This document shows positions 1 to 9,637 of a stretch of 64,000 nt of DNA, piece by piece. Origin of the DNA: Vibrio artabrorum (GTDB taxonomy: Bacteria; Pseudomonadota; Gammaproteobacteria; Enterobacterales; Vibrionaceae); contig NZ_AP025458.1 of NCBI RefSeq assembly GCF_024347295.1, forward strand, positions 186,001 to 250,000. The letters are read 5' to 3'. The notes beneath the pieces are model-generated. The model saw only the letters and a list, made by a program, of their open reading frames with translations, did not search any database and was not told where the DNA came from. The number at the start of each line of letters is the position of its first letter. Position 1 is the first letter of the stretch. A program made the translations under genes and the position numbers.

Positions 1-841
1 TTTGTTTTATTAATTCAGGGGCTACCTGCCATAGTTGTAACCTAATCCCAACGGAGGTGCTATAATTTCCGGATTGAATCTTTTTGACTTCATAGATGGT
101 CTGGTTATATCTCGCATTTATTTTATCTTTAAATAAGAAAGCGCCAGTAGACGTTAAAATGGCTGTGAATAAAAATGAAAATAATATATATTTTCTCGAA
201 GGCGGGTTTTTAATACATTTAGTAATGATTATAAAAAAGATACTTAAAGTGAACGCCAACCAAATCCCTCTAGTTTCACTTAGGATTATAGGTGGTAATG
301 ATAGTGAAAAAGCTGTCAAAGGAAGTGCTTTCTCCTTTAAGGGTGAATTATCTAGCAATAAAGAGAATGCGATTATGGATATCAATGCGCACGCGGTTGA
401 GTAGGGTATCGGGTTTATATAACCAGCATAGCGTCCTGTACCTATATAAAAGTTGAAATAGACGCTATTGGCGCAGATTGCCAAACTACCTATTAAAACT
501 ACCCATTGAATTACTTTTTGAGTAAGCATTTGGTATGGAAAAGCTATAAGAAAAAGAGTAACTCCAATCAGTGTTCTTAGTTCTCGAGAACTGGAACCAT
601 GATAATAATAGCTAAACGCAGTATATATACATAAAGCGCTAATTAACCATACAAATGGGCTCTGTATGTTATTTAATATAGTTTCTTTTTTTAATGCTAA
701 TAGACTAACGATGATACTAATCAAAAACAGTGGGATCATTTTTTTATCGCCACTGTCTAAAATTAACATGCCTGTCACCGCAAAAAAGTAAGGCAGTAGC
801 AGTAACGCGGTATAGAGACGATTTTTTTTATTAATATTCAT
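1..841 (-). CDS. O-antigen ligase family protein (WaaL-like), partial, runs off the left edge
   Basis: Reading the minus strand from an ATG at 841 gives 280 codons without a stop to the window edge. The product starts MNINKKNRLYTALLLLPYFF and is almost entirely hydrophobic segments, as expected for an inner-membrane polymerase/ligase. Two Wzy_C/WaaL-type signatures are visible: a LSETRGIW loop and a later VGIRLQLW stretch just before the edge. It starts 16 bp after the lipid A acyltransferase stop, so the two look co-transcribed. By family knowledge such proteins either join O-antigen to lipid A-core or polymerise O-units; the position next to lipid A and heptose genes favours the ligase role. 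The C-terminus is outside the window. Confidence 0.82.
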   Translation of the reverse strand, partial: MNINKKNRLYTALLLLPYFFAVTGMLILDSGDKKMIPLFLISIIVSLLALKKETILNNIQSPFVWLISALCIYTAFSYYYHGSSSRELRTLIGVTLFLIAFPYQMLTQKVIQWVVLIGSLAICANSVYFNFYIGTGRYAGYINPIPYSTACALISIIAFSLLLDNSPLKEKALPLTAFSLSLPPIILSETRGIWLAFTLSIFFIIITKCIKNPPSRKYILFSFLFTAILTSTGAFLFKDKINARYNQTIYEVKKIQSGNYSTSVGIRLQLWQVAPELIKQ

Positions 842-857
842 ATGGTTCAAAGTAATG

Positions 858-1814
858 CTAGTTGCTATAAGGATTAAGATTGCTTTCAGGACGAGTCTTA
901 AGCAATCTTAAGATCCACATGTATTGCTCTGGGTTTTTGCTCACATAGTTTTCAATACATTGATTCATCATGCGTGCATCTTGCTCTTCACTGTCTGTTG
1001 GGAATGGTAGAGCAGGGTAGAAGTCCAGAGTGTATTGACCAGTACAGCTATCGTATTGAGCAAACAGCGGGACAATTTTAGCCTTGCTCAGCTTAGAGAG
1101 TCGACCGAGACCTGAAATAGTTGCTTTTTGAGTTGCAAAAAAATCAACGAAGACACTGTGCTCACGACCAAGATCTTCATCCGGAAGGTAATAACCAAGG
1201 TAGCCATCACGTACTGACTTGATGAAAGGCTTGATGCCCCCACTACGGTCATAAACTCGGCCACCGTACTGTACGCGTTGCCTGTGCATCAACCAGTCGC
1301 TGAGTTTGTTTTTTTGTGCTTTCGCCATCGCAGAGACCGGAAGGTTACGTGATGCTAATAATACGGCTGGAATATCAATGGCCCACGTGTGCGGAACCAA
1401 CAAAATTACATTCTCGCCACTGTCCGTGATATCGGTTAGGTTGCTTAAGCCATTTATTGATGTGTTATTTTCTAGCCAGCCTTTACTCTTTAGTGTCAGT
1501 GCAGCAAAGCTCATCAAAAACGATATAGAAGTAACATACGATTTATAAAGGAGCTCTTCACGCTGCTCTATAGACTGTTCAGGGAAGCACATCTCAAGGT
1601 TCACTCGAGCTCGGCGGTTTGCCTTATTTTTGATTTTGACTGCTTGCCTCGCCATAAACTTAGCGAACACTAAACGAATACTATTAGGCAAGAAGCAGAC
1701 TAAAGACGATAACAGAATCGCGATCCAGGTACCCCAGTATTTAGGCGCTAGAAATCCCCATTCAAACTCAGGATTGTAAGCTTTTGGATCAAAATCATTA
1801 CGTTGTGTGGTCAT
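858..1814 (-). CDS. lpxM: Lipid A secondary acyltransferase (LpxM/LpxN-type, LpxL/MsbB family)
   Basis: 318 residues, normal length for the HtrB/MsbB acyltransferases that add a secondary acyl chain to Kdo2-lipid A at the inner membrane. The catalytic H(X)4D motif is present as PHTWAID (His142, Asp147) after a hydrophobic N-terminal stretch around residues 30-45. Other family features are the YDRSGGIKPF and YLPDEDLG segments. In Vibrio cholerae one paralogue of this family (LpxN) transfers a hydroxylated acyl chain, so the symbol lpxM is by family and the acyl donor cannot be read here. It lies between hldD upstream and the O-antigen ligase downstream, all on the minus strand, consistent with an LPS operon. 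Confidence 0.85.
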   Translation of the reverse strand: MTTQRNDFDPKAYNPEFEWGFLAPKYWGTWIAILLSSLVCFLPNSIRLVFAKFMARQAVKIKNKANRRARVNLEMCFPEQSIEQREELLYKSYVTSISFLMSFAALTLKSKGWLENNTSINGLSNLTDITDSGENVILLVPHTWAIDIPAVLLASRNLPVSAMAKAQKNKLSDWLMHRQRVQYGGRVYDRSGGIKPFIKSVRDGYLGYYLPDEDLGREHSVFVDFFATQKATISGLGRLSKLSKAKIVPLFAQYDSCTGQYTLDFYPALPFPTDSEEQDARMMNQCIENYVSKNPEQYMWILRLLKTRPESNLNPYSN

Positions 1815-1947
1815 TCATTCACTACATTTTTTAAATCAGAGAGTTAACGTTATACCGGTTACTCGGGGAATGATTATACGGATTAGATTGTCCAATAATA
1901 CGCCCTAAAAGTAGGGAATAATATCCGTTTTAATCTGAAATATACCG

Positions 1948-2889
1948 TTATGCGTTTGCGATCTTCATGTACTCAGCAACGCCTTCTGCTACGCTTTTAA
2001 ACGCAATATCGCAGCCTGTATTGCGAAGCTTGGTTAAGTCAGCTTGAGTGAATTCTTGGTAAGCACCTTTTAAATGTTCAGGGAAAGGAATGGTTTCGAT
2101 TTCACCTTTACCATGGTGCTTGATGACTGCTTTTGCGACTTCTTCAAAAGACTCAGCGTTACCTGTACCTAAGTTGAAGATGCCAGATACCCCATTCTCT
2201 AAGAACCACAAGTTTACCGCCGCGACATCACCAACATACACAAAATCACGCTTAAAGGTTTCGCTACCTGCGAATAGCTTTGGATTTTCACCGGCATTCA
2301 TTTGGTTGTTTAGGTGGAAGGCTACAGAAGCCATGCTGCCTTTGTGTTGCTCGCGCGGACCATAAACATTGAAATAACGAAGCCCTACGATTTGCGACAG
2401 CGTTTCGTTGTGTGCAGCGGCGTCAGCAGTTAAGCGACGAACATAGTTATCAAATTGTTGTTTTGAATAACCGTAGACATTCAATGCACCTTCGTATTCT
2501 CTTTCTTCGATGAAAGTCTCGGTTTCACCGTAAGTAGCAGCAGAAGAGGCATACAAGAAAGGAATTTCACGCTCAACACAGTAATGAAGTAGCTCTTTTG
2601 AGTACTCATAGTTATTGAGCATCATATATTTGCCATCCCACTCAGTGGTAGCAGAGCATGCACCTTCATGGAAAACAGCTTCAATATGACCAAAATCATC
2701 ACCGGCCATTACTTGAGTTAGAAAGTCATCACGATCCATGTAATCCGTAATGTCGAGGTCGACAAGGTTCTTAAATTTCTTACCATCTTTTAAGTTGTCG
2801 ACGACTAGAATATCGTTGTGGCCCGCTTCATTGAGCGCCTTAACAATATTGCTGCCAATCATGCCAGCACCACCAGTTACGATAATCAT
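1948..2889 (-). CDS. hldD: ADP-L-glycero-D-manno-heptose 6-epimerase HldD
   Basis: 313 residues of an extended short-chain dehydrogenase. The NAD(P)-binding Rossmann motif TGGAGMIGS lies at residues 5-13 and the catalytic YxxxK is Y139/K143 in [16 protein letters not shown] further on is typical of this sub-family. It makes the heptose donor for the LPS inner core in the cytoplasm. A 133-bp gap separates it from the acyltransferase gene downstream, and it is divergent from ugd. In Vibrio this gene commonly marks an edge of the O-antigen/capsule region, and here it borders such genes. Confidence 0.95.
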   Translation of the reverse strand: MIIVTGGAGMIGSNIVKALNEAGHNDILVVDNLKDGKKFKNLVDLDITDYMDRDDFLTQVMAGDDFGHIEAVFHEGACSATTEWDGKYMMLNNYEYSKELLHYCVEREIPFLYASSAATYGETETFIEEREYEGALNVYGYSKQQFDNYVRRLTADAAAHNETLSQIVGLRYFNVYGPREQHKGSMASVAFHLNNQMNAGENPKLFAGSETFKRDFVYVGDVAAVNLWFLENGVSGIFNLGTGNAESFEEVAKAVIKHHGKGEIETIPFPEHLKGAYQEFTQADLTKLRNTGCDIAFKSVAEGVAEYMKIANA

Positions 2890-3041
2890 AATTTTCTAAC
2901 TCTTTTGAATACAAAACTGTCACGAGTATAGCAAGGAATGGATAAGGCGGGCTAGTGGAATAATTCCCCAACCAGAGTATGATACAGCAAGCTAAGTTAT
3001 AAATTATGTTGAGTTAATGACTCAAAACTATAGGTATTATC

Positions 3042-4205
3042 ATGAAAATTGCAATCGCCGGTACGGGGTATGTGGGTCTATCAAACGCAATGCTGTTAGC
3101 ACAACATCATGAAGTCGTCGCGGTAGATATTATCGATGACAAAGTGACAATGCTAAATAATAAACAGTCGCCGATTGCAGACAATGAGATTGAGCACTTT
3201 CTATCACATAAGACGCTGAACTTCAGAGCGACAACGGATAAAGCGGCTTACAAAGATGCTGACTTTGTCATCATAGCGACACCCACCGATTATGATCCCA
3301 AAAACAATTATTTTGATACCAGCTCTGTAGAATCAGTCATTAAAGACGTTATGGATATCAATCCGGATGCGGTGATGGTTATTAAATCAACGGTACCTGT
3401 TGGCTATACTGAGCGCGTTAAGCAAGATTTGAATTGTGAAAATATTATGTTCTCACCAGAGTTTTTACGCGAAGGCAAAGCCCTGTACGATAATCTGCAC
3501 CCATCACGCATTATTGTTGGGGAATGTTCTGAGCGAGCTAAAGTGTTTGCGAATCTGCTGGTCGAAGGCGCTGAAAAAGAGAATATTGATGTACTGTTTA
3601 CCAACGCTACAGAAGCGGAAGCAGTAAAGCTGTTCTCTAATACTTATTTAGCAATGCGCGTCTCTTATTTCAATGAGCTGGACTCTTACGCGGAAGCGCA
3701 TGGTTTGGATTCACGTCAGATCATCGAAGGGGTGGGCTTAGACCCACGTATTGGCAATCATTACAACAACCCTTCATTTGGTTATGGTGGTTACTGTTTA
3801 CCCAAAGATACCAAGCAGCTATTAGCTAACTATCAAGATGTGCCGAACAACATTGTCGGTGCGATTGTTGATGCGAACCGAACCCGTAAAGATTTTATTG
3901 CGGATTCAATTATCAAACGTTCGCCTAAAATCGTTGGTATCTATCGATTGATCATGAAAGCTGGCTCTGACAATTTCCGAGCATCATCGATTCAAGGCAT
4001 CATGAAGCGTTTGAAAGCCAAAGGTATTGAAGTGGTCGTATTCGAACCAGTGTTAAAAGAAGAGCATTTCTTTAACTCGAAGGTTTATTCTGACCTCGAA
4101 GAGTTCAAAGCCGTATCGGATGTGATTGTATCTAACCGAATGGTGGATGAAATATCAGACGTTGCAGATAAGGTTTACACGCGAGATCTGTTTGGCAGTG
4201 ATTGA
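3042..4205 (+). CDS. ugd: UDP-glucose 6-dehydrogenase
   Basis: 387 residues, matching the short (about 388-aa) enterobacterial Ugd type. The N-terminal nucleotide-binding motif is [11 protein letters not shown], and the catalytic cysteine is Cys252 in [25 protein letters not shown] is a further family signature. The enzyme oxidises UDP-glucose to UDP-glucuronate for polysaccharide or lipid A decoration. The ATG is preceded by an AT-rich stretch with a good -10-like TAGGTATTAT. It is monocistronic and divergent from hldD. Confidence 0.93.
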   Translation: MKIAIAGTGYVGLSNAMLLAQHHEVVAVDIIDDKVTMLNNKQSPIADNEIEHFLSHKTLNFRATTDKAAYKDADFVIIATPTDYDPKNNYFDTSSVESVIKDVMDINPDAVMVIKSTVPVGYTERVKQDLNCENIMFSPEFLREGKALYDNLHPSRIIVGECSERAKVFANLLVEGAEKENIDVLFTNATEAEAVKLFSNTYLAMRVSYFNELDSYAEAHGLDSRQIIEGVGLDPRIGNHYNNPSFGYGGYCLPKDTKQLLANYQDVPNNIVGAIVDANRTRKDFIADSIIKRSPKIVGIYRLIMKAGSDNFRASSIQGIMKRLKAKGIEVVVFEPVLKEEHFFNSKVYSDLEEFKAVSDVIVSNRMVDEISDVADKVYTRDLFGSD

Positions 4206-4279
4206 TTGCAGCAACGATCGATTGCAAGCTGAATGTTAGCGCTTGATAATTCGACCCGATGTTAACAGCTCGATCTATT

Positions 4280-4311
4280 CGTTTAGTGGCGATATACTGA
4301 ACCACTAAACG
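4280..4311. promoter_or_regulatory. Candidate operator: 10-bp inverted repeat around a -10 box upstream of the TetR gene
   Basis: CGTTTAGTGG (4280-4289) and CCACTAAACG (4302-4311) are perfect inverted repeats separated by 12 bases. The spacer contains TATACT (4293-4298), a near-consensus -10 box. The site ends 20 bp before the TetR-family start codon, the usual place for autoregulation in this family. Assignment as an operator is inference. Confidence 0.5.
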
Positions 4312-4331
4312 GATAGGGATATTAATGACCA

Positions 4332-4967
4332 ATGAAAACACGTGACAAGATTGTTTACGCAGCTCTAGATCTTTTTAATGAGCACGGCGAGCGTAGTATT
4401 ACAACCAATCATATTGCAGAGTATATCGAGATCAGCCCAGGTAACCTCTACTACCACTTCCGCAACAAACAAGAAATTGTCCGTGATATTTTCACTCTCT
4501 ATTCAACCGAGTTACTTGAAAGGTTTGCACCCATTCAGGGGCAGCAAGAAAGCCTCACGCTATTAAAACACTACTTAGATTCTATCTTCACGCTGATGTG
4601 GAAGTACCGATTCTTTTATGCGAACTTGCCCGAAATATTGTCTCGTGATGCGCAGCTCCACCTTGATTACATGGCGGTACAAGAAAAGCTGCAAACGAAT
4701 TTAGTGGATATCATGAGAGCCTTCGTTGAATTGAGCTTGCTCAAAGCAACAGATACAGAAATGAAGTCGATGGTCACTTCTCTTCACTTGATCGCATCGG
4801 GTTGGTTGGCTTATCAATCTGCGATGTCTCCAAAAGCTCAAATTACCGAGCAAGTCGTCCATAAAGGAATGCTGCAGATGATCGCGACCGTTAAGCCGAT
4901 TGCGACGGCGCAAGGTTTTGAGCAACTGACACTGTTGGAAGATGGTGTCAGGGCGTTGAATAGCTAA
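4332..4967 (+). CDS. TetR/AcrR family transcriptional regulator
   Basis: 211 residues. The N-terminal 50 residues form a typical TetR helix-turn-helix: KIVYAALDLFNEHG, TTNHIAEYIEISPGNLYYHF and RNKQEIVRDIF. The remaining helical ligand-binding part is not assignable to a ligand. The ATG at 4332 is chosen because an ATG at 4325 is in another frame and stops within seven codons. A palindrome flanking the -10 box lies just upstream. No co-directional target gene is adjacent (ugd ends 126 bp upstream), so the regulon is unknown. Confidence 0.85.
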   Translation: MKTRDKIVYAALDLFNEHGERSITTNHIAEYIEISPGNLYYHFRNKQEIVRDIFTLYSTELLERFAPIQGQQESLTLLKHYLDSIFTLMWKYRFFYANLPEILSRDAQLHLDYMAVQEKLQTNLVDIMRAFVELSLLKATDTEMKSMVTSLHLIASGWLAYQSAMSPKAQITEQVVHKGMLQMIATVKPIATAQGFEQLTLLEDGVRALNS

Positions 4968-4998
4968 ATCCAGATGTGGGTAATGAACTATTTGCCAC

Positions 4999-5110
4999 GT
5001 CATTCCCTACCGCGAGGGACGAGCGTAATAGGGAATCCCTGGTGATCCTCGAGGCTTGCAATATCATAGCGAGATTCCAGATATTTCGTTCCTCAATTCT
5101 GGAATGACGA
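4999..5110. repeat. Dispersed intergenic repeats: 39-bp element plus an ATTCCAGA/TCTGGAAT element
   Basis: 4999-5037 is a 39-bp unit beginning GTCATTCCCTAC and ending TAGGGAATC, with TTCCCTA/TAGGGAA inverted ends. Near-identical units occur at 44628-44666 (opposite orientation) and 57405-57443. At 5074-5110 a second palindromic unit (ATTCCAGA ... TCTGGAAT, then GACGA) is shared with 7278-7313. These look like REP/MITE-type intergenic sequences of the genome. They fill the gap between the TetR gene and envC. Confidence 0.7.
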
Positions 5111-5193
5111 AGTCTGAGAAATGCGAATACAGATATTCTCAATGACTTGCTTTGCTCTTCTTATCTCGATTACTCGCATCCCGTATCTGCTCT

Positions 5194-6345
5194 TTATCTA
5201 ACTAACCAACTTTTTGGGTTTTGAGCTCGGCTATTTCTGCGAATCTCAAAGTACAGTGATGGGCGAGTTTGTCCACCGGTATCGCCTGCAAGGGCAATAG
5301 CTTCGCCCGCTTTCACTTTGTCGCCCTCCTTTTTCAGAAGTGCTTGGTTAAATCCGTAGAGCGTCATATCACCTTTACCATGATCAAGCAGCACCACTAA
5401 ACCATAGCCACGTAAATACTCGGCAAAAACGACAGTACCGGAATAGACCGATTTTACCTGTTGACCGTATTGCGCGCTGATCACGATACCTTTCCAATTA
5501 ATCTGGCCCGTTTGACGTGAACCGTAGCTATGCAAAACTCGGCCTTTGATTGGCCAAGGTAATTTTCCTTTACGTTTGGCTAAACCGTCCATAAGTACAG
5601 CGTTGCGTCTCTCGCGCGCGGCTTTTTCTGCTTTGGCTATTTCCGCTTTTAGGCGAGTTTCATTACGTTGAAGCTCGGCCAAATAATTTTTGTCGCCGGA
5701 GATGTTCTTTTTAATACTCCCCACGGTTTTCTTACGCTGTGTTTGAGTTTGAGTGAGTTTATCGCGCTTGGTGGTTTGCTGTTTTAACAGCGTCACGATT
5801 TGCTCCTGCTCAAGTTGGCGCTGCTTATGGCTTTCTTCTAATTCTGATTGTGTTTGTTCAATCGTTTTTATGGTGGCGGAGCGAGCTTTAGCAAGGTGTT
5901 GATAGTAATGACTGATGCGATCGTCTTCTACTCCAGTATTAAGAATATGAGAAGCTGCTTTAGCTCGGCTTGTCATGTAGTAAGTTTGAATCAGCTGCTT
6001 TAACTTGTCGGTATGGTTTTTTTTCTGAAGCGTAAGGGCTTTAATCTTGGTGTTTAAGTTAGCAATATTGACATTAGCGGTATTGAGCTGCTTTTTACTG
6101 TCTCGGATTGCCTTTTCGAGCGAAGCAATGGATAACTCTTGTTGCTTGAGGTTTGCTTGCAAGCGGTCGAGTTTTTTTTGCTGTGAAGAGAGGTTTTTTT
6201 GTTGACGAGATATTTCACTCGAAACACCTTTTAATTCACCATGGGGAGCAGCAAGTGACGAAGTCGATAAAATAACCGTGCATAGGCTAGTTAATAGCAA
6301 AAGAGTCCTGCTAATGGCTCGAATTTTTTTCATCATTATCGTCAT
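5194..6345 (-). CDS. envC: Murein hydrolase activator EnvC
   Basis: 383 residues: a signal peptide (hydrophobic 12-30, cleavage near SSLAAP), a long coiled-coil rich in K, Q, L from about 40 to 250, and a C-terminal degenerate LytM/M23 domain (WPIKGRVLHSYGSR to the end). The LytM zinc ligands appear incomplete: LYFEIRRN is present but the usual first HxxxD histidine is replaced in LHSYGSRQTG. This fits EnvC-type proteins that activate AmiA/AmiB amidases at the septum rather than cut peptidoglycan. Three in-frame ATGs exist at the start (6345, 6336, 6333). It follows cysE in the same direction. Confidence 0.88.
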   Translation of the reverse strand: MTIMMKKIRAISRTLLLLTSLCTVILSTSSLAAPHGELKGVSSEISRQQKNLSSQQKKLDRLQANLKQQELSIASLEKAIRDSKKQLNTANVNIANLNTKIKALTLQKKNHTDKLKQLIQTYYMTSRAKAASHILNTGVEDDRISHYYQHLAKARSATIKTIEQTQSELEESHKQRQLEQEQIVTLLKQQTTKRDKLTQTQTQRKKTVGSIKKNISGDKNYLAELQRNETRLKAEIAKAEKAARERRNAVLMDGLAKRKGKLPWPIKGRVLHSYGSRQTGQINWKGIVISAQYGQQVKSVYSGTVVFAEYLRGYGLVVLLDHGKGDMTLYGFNQALLKKEGDKVKAGEAIALAGDTGGQTRPSLYFEIRRNSRAQNPKSWLVR

Positions 6346-6408
6346 TTAGTTTATGTTCATCAGTTGTCGATTTTTTATATTCCGGTAGCTCGAATCTTAT
6401 GTCGGCTC

Positions 6409-7230
6409 TTAAATACCGTCACCATCAATAAAATTCTGTGAGCGACCATTGAACCCCTGATCCATATCTAGTGAAGGTTTATCCGTCTTCGGTTTACCGA
6501 CAATTTTTGCTGGTACCCCGGCGACGGTCGTGTGCGGTGGCACCGCTTGTAGAACCACAGAACATGAGCCAATCTTAGCGCCTTCACCGACTTCTATGTT
6601 GCCGAGTATTTTCGCACCGGCACCGATCATGACACCTTCACGAATCTTAGGGTGACGATCGCCTCCCTCTTTGCCAGTACCACCAAGAGTCACGTCTTGA
6701 AGAATCGACACATCATTTTCGACGATGGCCGTTTCACCAATCACAATACCGGTAGCGTGGTCGAGCATGATCGCTTTACCGATACGCGCAGCCGGGTGAA
6801 TATCCACTTGGCAAGCCACCGATATCTGGTTTTGTAGGTAAGTAGCAAGGGCGATACGGCCTTGCTTCCATAGCCAGTTAGCCACTCGATAACCTTGCAG
6901 AGCGTGGTAGCCTTTCAAATAAAGCAGAGGCATCGAGTACATCTCGACCGCAGGATCTCGAGTCACCGTCGCGCAAATATCACAAGCAGCAGCATCAATA
7001 ATCGACGGATCCTGCTTAAATGCTTGCTCTACCACTTCACGCACCGCCATTGCTGGCATGGACGCTGTCTTTAACTTATTTGCCAGAATATAACTGAGCG
7101 CTGCGCCTAAACTTTCATGGTTGATGATGGTGGCATGATAAAAACTCGCAAGCATAGGCTCTTGCTCCGACTGCTGTCGAGCTTCCTTCACAATGCATTG
7201 CCAAACTTTTAGTTGTTCACAGTGTTTCAT
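6409..7230 (-). CDS. cysE: Serine O-acetyltransferase CysE
   Basis: 273 residues from the ATG at 7230, equal to E. coli CysE; a GGATGG ribosome-binding sequence supports this start over one at 7242. The N-terminal helical part has the family signature EPMLASFYHATIINHESL. The C-terminal left-handed beta-helix begins at about residue 140 (hexapeptide repeats; LDHATGIVIGETA, LGGTGKEGGDRHPKI). It converts serine and acetyl-CoA to O-acetylserine for cysteine synthesis. It lies downstream of gpsA, the same order as E. coli secB-gpsA-cysE. Confidence 0.95.
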   Translation of the reverse strand: MKHCEQLKVWQCIVKEARQQSEQEPMLASFYHATIINHESLGAALSYILANKLKTASMPAMAVREVVEQAFKQDPSIIDAAACDICATVTRDPAVEMYSMPLLYLKGYHALQGYRVANWLWKQGRIALATYLQNQISVACQVDIHPAARIGKAIMLDHATGIVIGETAIVENDVSILQDVTLGGTGKEGGDRHPKIREGVMIGAGAKILGNIEVGEGAKIGSCSVVLQAVPPHTTVAGVPAKIVGKPKTDKPSLDMDQGFNGRSQNFIDGDGI

Positions 7231-7277
7231 TTTACCATCCATTCTAAATTACCAACCCCAGATACGAGCCTAGAAGG

Positions 7278-7313
7278 CTCCAGATACTCTGTTCCTCAAT
7301 TCTGGAATGACGA
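7278..7313. repeat. Second copy of the ATTCCAGA/TCTGGAAT-type intergenic repeat
   Basis: The unit between cysE and gpsA reads TCCAGATACTCTGTTCCTC then AATTCTGGAATGACGA, nearly the same as 5074-5110. It overlaps the very end of gpsA's downstream region and may act as a 3' hairpin. Confidence 0.6.
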
Positions 7314-7327
7314 GCATTGTATTTGTG

Positions 7328-8383
7328 TTATCTTTCAGACTTCTTATCTCGAGCAAGCAGGTCTTGCGCCGCTAAGTGGGCATCTTTTCCTTGATACAAC
7401 ACTTGATAAATTTGTTCAACAATCGGCATCTCAACACCCATGCGCTCAGACAGTAACCAAACTTCTTTGGTGTTGCGATAACCTTCGACCACTTGACCAA
7501 TTTCTTCTTGTGCAGTGTCGACGTCTTTACCTGAGCCTAACGCCAAGCCAAAACGGCGGTTACGTGATTGGTTATCGGTACAGGTTAGCACTAGGTCACC
7601 CAATCCTGCCATACCCATAAAGGTTTCAGGTTGTGCGCCAAGCGCAGCCCCCAATCGACTCATTTCAGCTAAGCCTCGAGTGATGAGTGCGGTACGTGCA
7701 TTAGCACCAAAGCCAATACCATCCGACATGCCTGCGCCGATAGCGATGACATTTTTGACTGCGCCACCAAGTTGCATACCAATGAAATCTGAGTTGGCGT
7801 ATACGCGGAACGTTTTGTCACAGTGAATTTTTTCTTGAAGCTCTTCTAGGAAAGCCTTATCAGGTGAAGCGACAGAGATAGCTGTTGGCATACCCATCGC
7901 TAACTCTTTAGCGAAAGTAGGACCAGATAAAACCGCCAGTGAGTAGCCATCACCAAGCACATCATGTGCGACATCTTTAAGCAGTCGGCCTGTTTCTGGC
8001 TCTAAGCCTTTCGTTGCCCAACAGATGCGAGAGTCTGTTGTTAAGTGAGGCTTTAGGCTATTTAAAACGAGACCAAACACGTGGCTCGGGACGACAACAA
8101 GAAGATCACGACTAGCGGTTACCGCTTTCTCAAGGTCTGTTTCGATGATTAGGCTTTCTGGAAAATCGATATTGGGCAGAAACTCATTGTTCGCGCGCTC
8201 AGATTCAAGGCGAGCCATATGAACAGGGTCATGGCCCCAAAGAACAACATTGGCACCGTTACGCGCTAGAGATATCGCTAAGGATGTTCCGTAAGAACCA
8301 GCACCAATGACAGCCATTGTGATGTGTTTGCCGTAAGCGCTGTCTTTACCGTAAGCGACTGTCGCGCGAGTTGTTTCTGTCAT
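7328..8383 (-). CDS. gpsA: Glycerol-3-phosphate dehydrogenase [NAD(P)+]
   Basis: 351 residues, slightly longer than E. coli GpsA because of a 22-residue N-terminal extension before [13 protein letters not shown] (nucleotide-binding). The family motifs [21 protein letters not shown] (catalytic Lys) and [10 protein letters not shown] are all present. It supplies sn-glycerol 3-phosphate for phospholipids. A strong AGGTGGAAG ribosome-binding site precedes the ATG. It sits between secB and cysE, with an intrinsic terminator between secB and gpsA. Confidence 0.95.
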   Translation of the reverse strand: MTETTRATVAYGKDSAYGKHITMAVIGAGSYGTSLAISLARNGANVVLWGHDPVHMARLESERANNEFLPNIDFPESLIIETDLEKAVTASRDLLVVVPSHVFGLVLNSLKPHLTTDSRICWATKGLEPETGRLLKDVAHDVLGDGYSLAVLSGPTFAKELAMGMPTAISVASPDKAFLEELQEKIHCDKTFRVYANSDFIGMQLGGAVKNVIAIGAGMSDGIGFGANARTALITRGLAEMSRLGAALGAQPETFMGMAGLGDLVLTCTDNQSRNRRFGLALGSGKDVDTAQEEIGQVVEGYRNTKEVWLLSERMGVEMPIVEQIYQVLYQGKDAHLAAQDLLARDKKSER

Positions 8384-8467
8384 GCTTCCACCTAAGAATA
8401 ATGAGGGAAATCAAAGAGTGCTTGAGACATTTTCTAATCGGATAAGAAAATACTCTTTATCAAAATA

Positions 8468-8513
8468 CAGTGTAAATAAAAAATGCACATCGCAGAAGCT
8501 GCGATATGCATTT
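8468..8513 (-). terminator. Intrinsic terminator after secB (minus strand)
   Basis: On the minus strand AAATGCA-T-ATCGCAG pairs with CTGCGAT-G-TGCATTT across a 3-base loop with one mismatch, followed by a run of six T then ATTT. It lies between secB and gpsA, so gpsA probably also has its own promoter in 8384-8467. Confidence 0.7.
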
Positions 8514-8612
8514 AAAACTAACTATTTAACAAAAACTAGCTATCCAATAAAAGTCGAGCTTCTTTAAAAATAAGCTATTTAGCATTCATCAGAGTCAAGT
8601 TCTGCCTTACAA

Positions 8613-9080
8613 CTAAGCCTGTTCGCCTTCAGCTTGTTGAGCTTGGTTTTGTAGGTAGTTCATGAACAAAGCATCAAAGTTTACAGGCGCTAGGTTCAGT
8701 TGTGGGAACGTACCTTTAACCACTAGGCTAGAAATCGTTTCACGAGCGTATGGGAACAGGATGTTCGGGCAGAATGCCCCTAGGCAATGAGCGAGCTGAC
8801 CCGCTTCCATTTCGCTTGCAGAGAAGATACCGCCTTGTTGAACTTCACAAAGGAATGCTGTGTCTTCTGCATTCTTAACGGTAACCGTTAGACGTAGGAT
8901 TACTTCGTAAACGCCTTCGCCAAGTTCACGGCTTTGAGTGTCTAGGTCCAGTTTTACATCTGGGTTCCACTCTTTTTGAAACATGTCTGGAGAGTTTGGC
9001 GCTTCGAAAGAGACGTCTTTTAGGAAGATACGTTGGATTGCGAAGTTTTGTTGTGCGTCTTGTTGTGCTGCTTCAGCCAT
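8613..9080 (-). CDS. secB: Protein-export chaperone SecB
   Basis: 155 residues, the usual SecB length, with family segments [19 protein letters not shown] near the start and [17 protein letters not shown] in the second half. The tail is acidic/Gln-rich. The cytosolic tetramer delivers unfolded precursors to SecA. It lies between the rhodanese gene and gpsA as in other gammaproteobacteria, except that the grxC gene found between yibN and secB in E. coli is absent from the 120-bp gap here. Confidence 0.96.
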   Translation of the reverse strand: MAEAAQQDAQQNFAIQRIFLKDVSFEAPNSPDMFQKEWNPDVKLDLDTQSRELGEGVYEVILRLTVTVKNAEDTAFLCEVQQGGIFSASEMEAGQLAHCLGAFCPNILFPYARETISSLVVKGTFPQLNLAPVNFDALFMNYLQNQAQQAEGEQA

Positions 9081-9202
9081 TTTCTTGTCCTTAAAAATTT
9101 ATAATTAGGTTTTGTTCGTCATATAGCCGAACAAAACCTTAAAGTCATATTCGTGTAATTAGGTCAGCTTACTGCTTGTCGTTAATGGTTTATTACCTTT
9201 AA

Positions 9203-9637
9203 CTACTTCTTGCCTTTAACCAAAGGTAAGTTAGCTTCGCTCCAAGCCACTAAGCCACTTTTCAGTACGCTTACGTTTTCGAAACCTGCTTTAACCAGCA
9301 AGTTCGCGCTTTCTTGAGCGGTTTGACCTGTCTTGCATACTACGATGATTGGGTCTGCTTTGTGGCTTTCAAGGCTACCAAAGCTATTTGCTTTGATGTC
9401 TGACGGCAAAATGTGAACTGCGTCCGTAATATGGCCCTTTTTGAACTCATCCTTAGTACGAATATCAACCACAACGCCGTTCTCACGGTTAATGAGTTGT
9501 GTGGTTTGCGCAGCTGTGATCTCTTTGTAGGCTGCGTTTGATGTCTTGATAATGTTCGCAATGATGGCAACAACCAAGCCGATCCATACGATGGCTAAAA
9601 TCATATTATCTTGAACAAATGGAACTAACTCTTGCAT
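9203..9637 (-). CDS. yibN: Membrane-anchored rhodanese-like protein (YibN-type)
   Basis: 144 residues: one N-terminal transmembrane helix (residues 12-31) and a single rhodanese domain with the active-site loop VVCKTGQTA (Cys101). It is likely a sulfurtransferase or thiol-handling protein facing the cytoplasm. In E. coli this gene is the divergent neighbour of gpmM, whereas here the plus-strand sequence on that side begins a 33-kb accessory insertion. Confidence 0.85.
   Translation of the reverse strand: MQELVPFVQDNMILAIVWIGLVVAIIANIIKTSNAAYKEITAAQTTQLINRENGVVVDIRTKDEFKKGHITDAVHILPSDIKANSFGSLESHKADPIIVVCKTGQTAQESANLLVKAGFENVSVLKSGLVAWSEANLPLVKGKK

Noticed and set aside
96..404. 102-codon open frame on the plus strand
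   Set aside because: Antisense to the O-antigen ligase frame, which has clear family motifs and membrane pattern.
8382..8567. 61-codon frame between gpsA and secB
   Set aside because: It crosses the terminator hairpin and shows no coding character.
9081..9202. A grxC gene expected between rhodanese and secB
   Set aside because: The 120-bp gap is too short and contains no glutaredoxin-like sequence.
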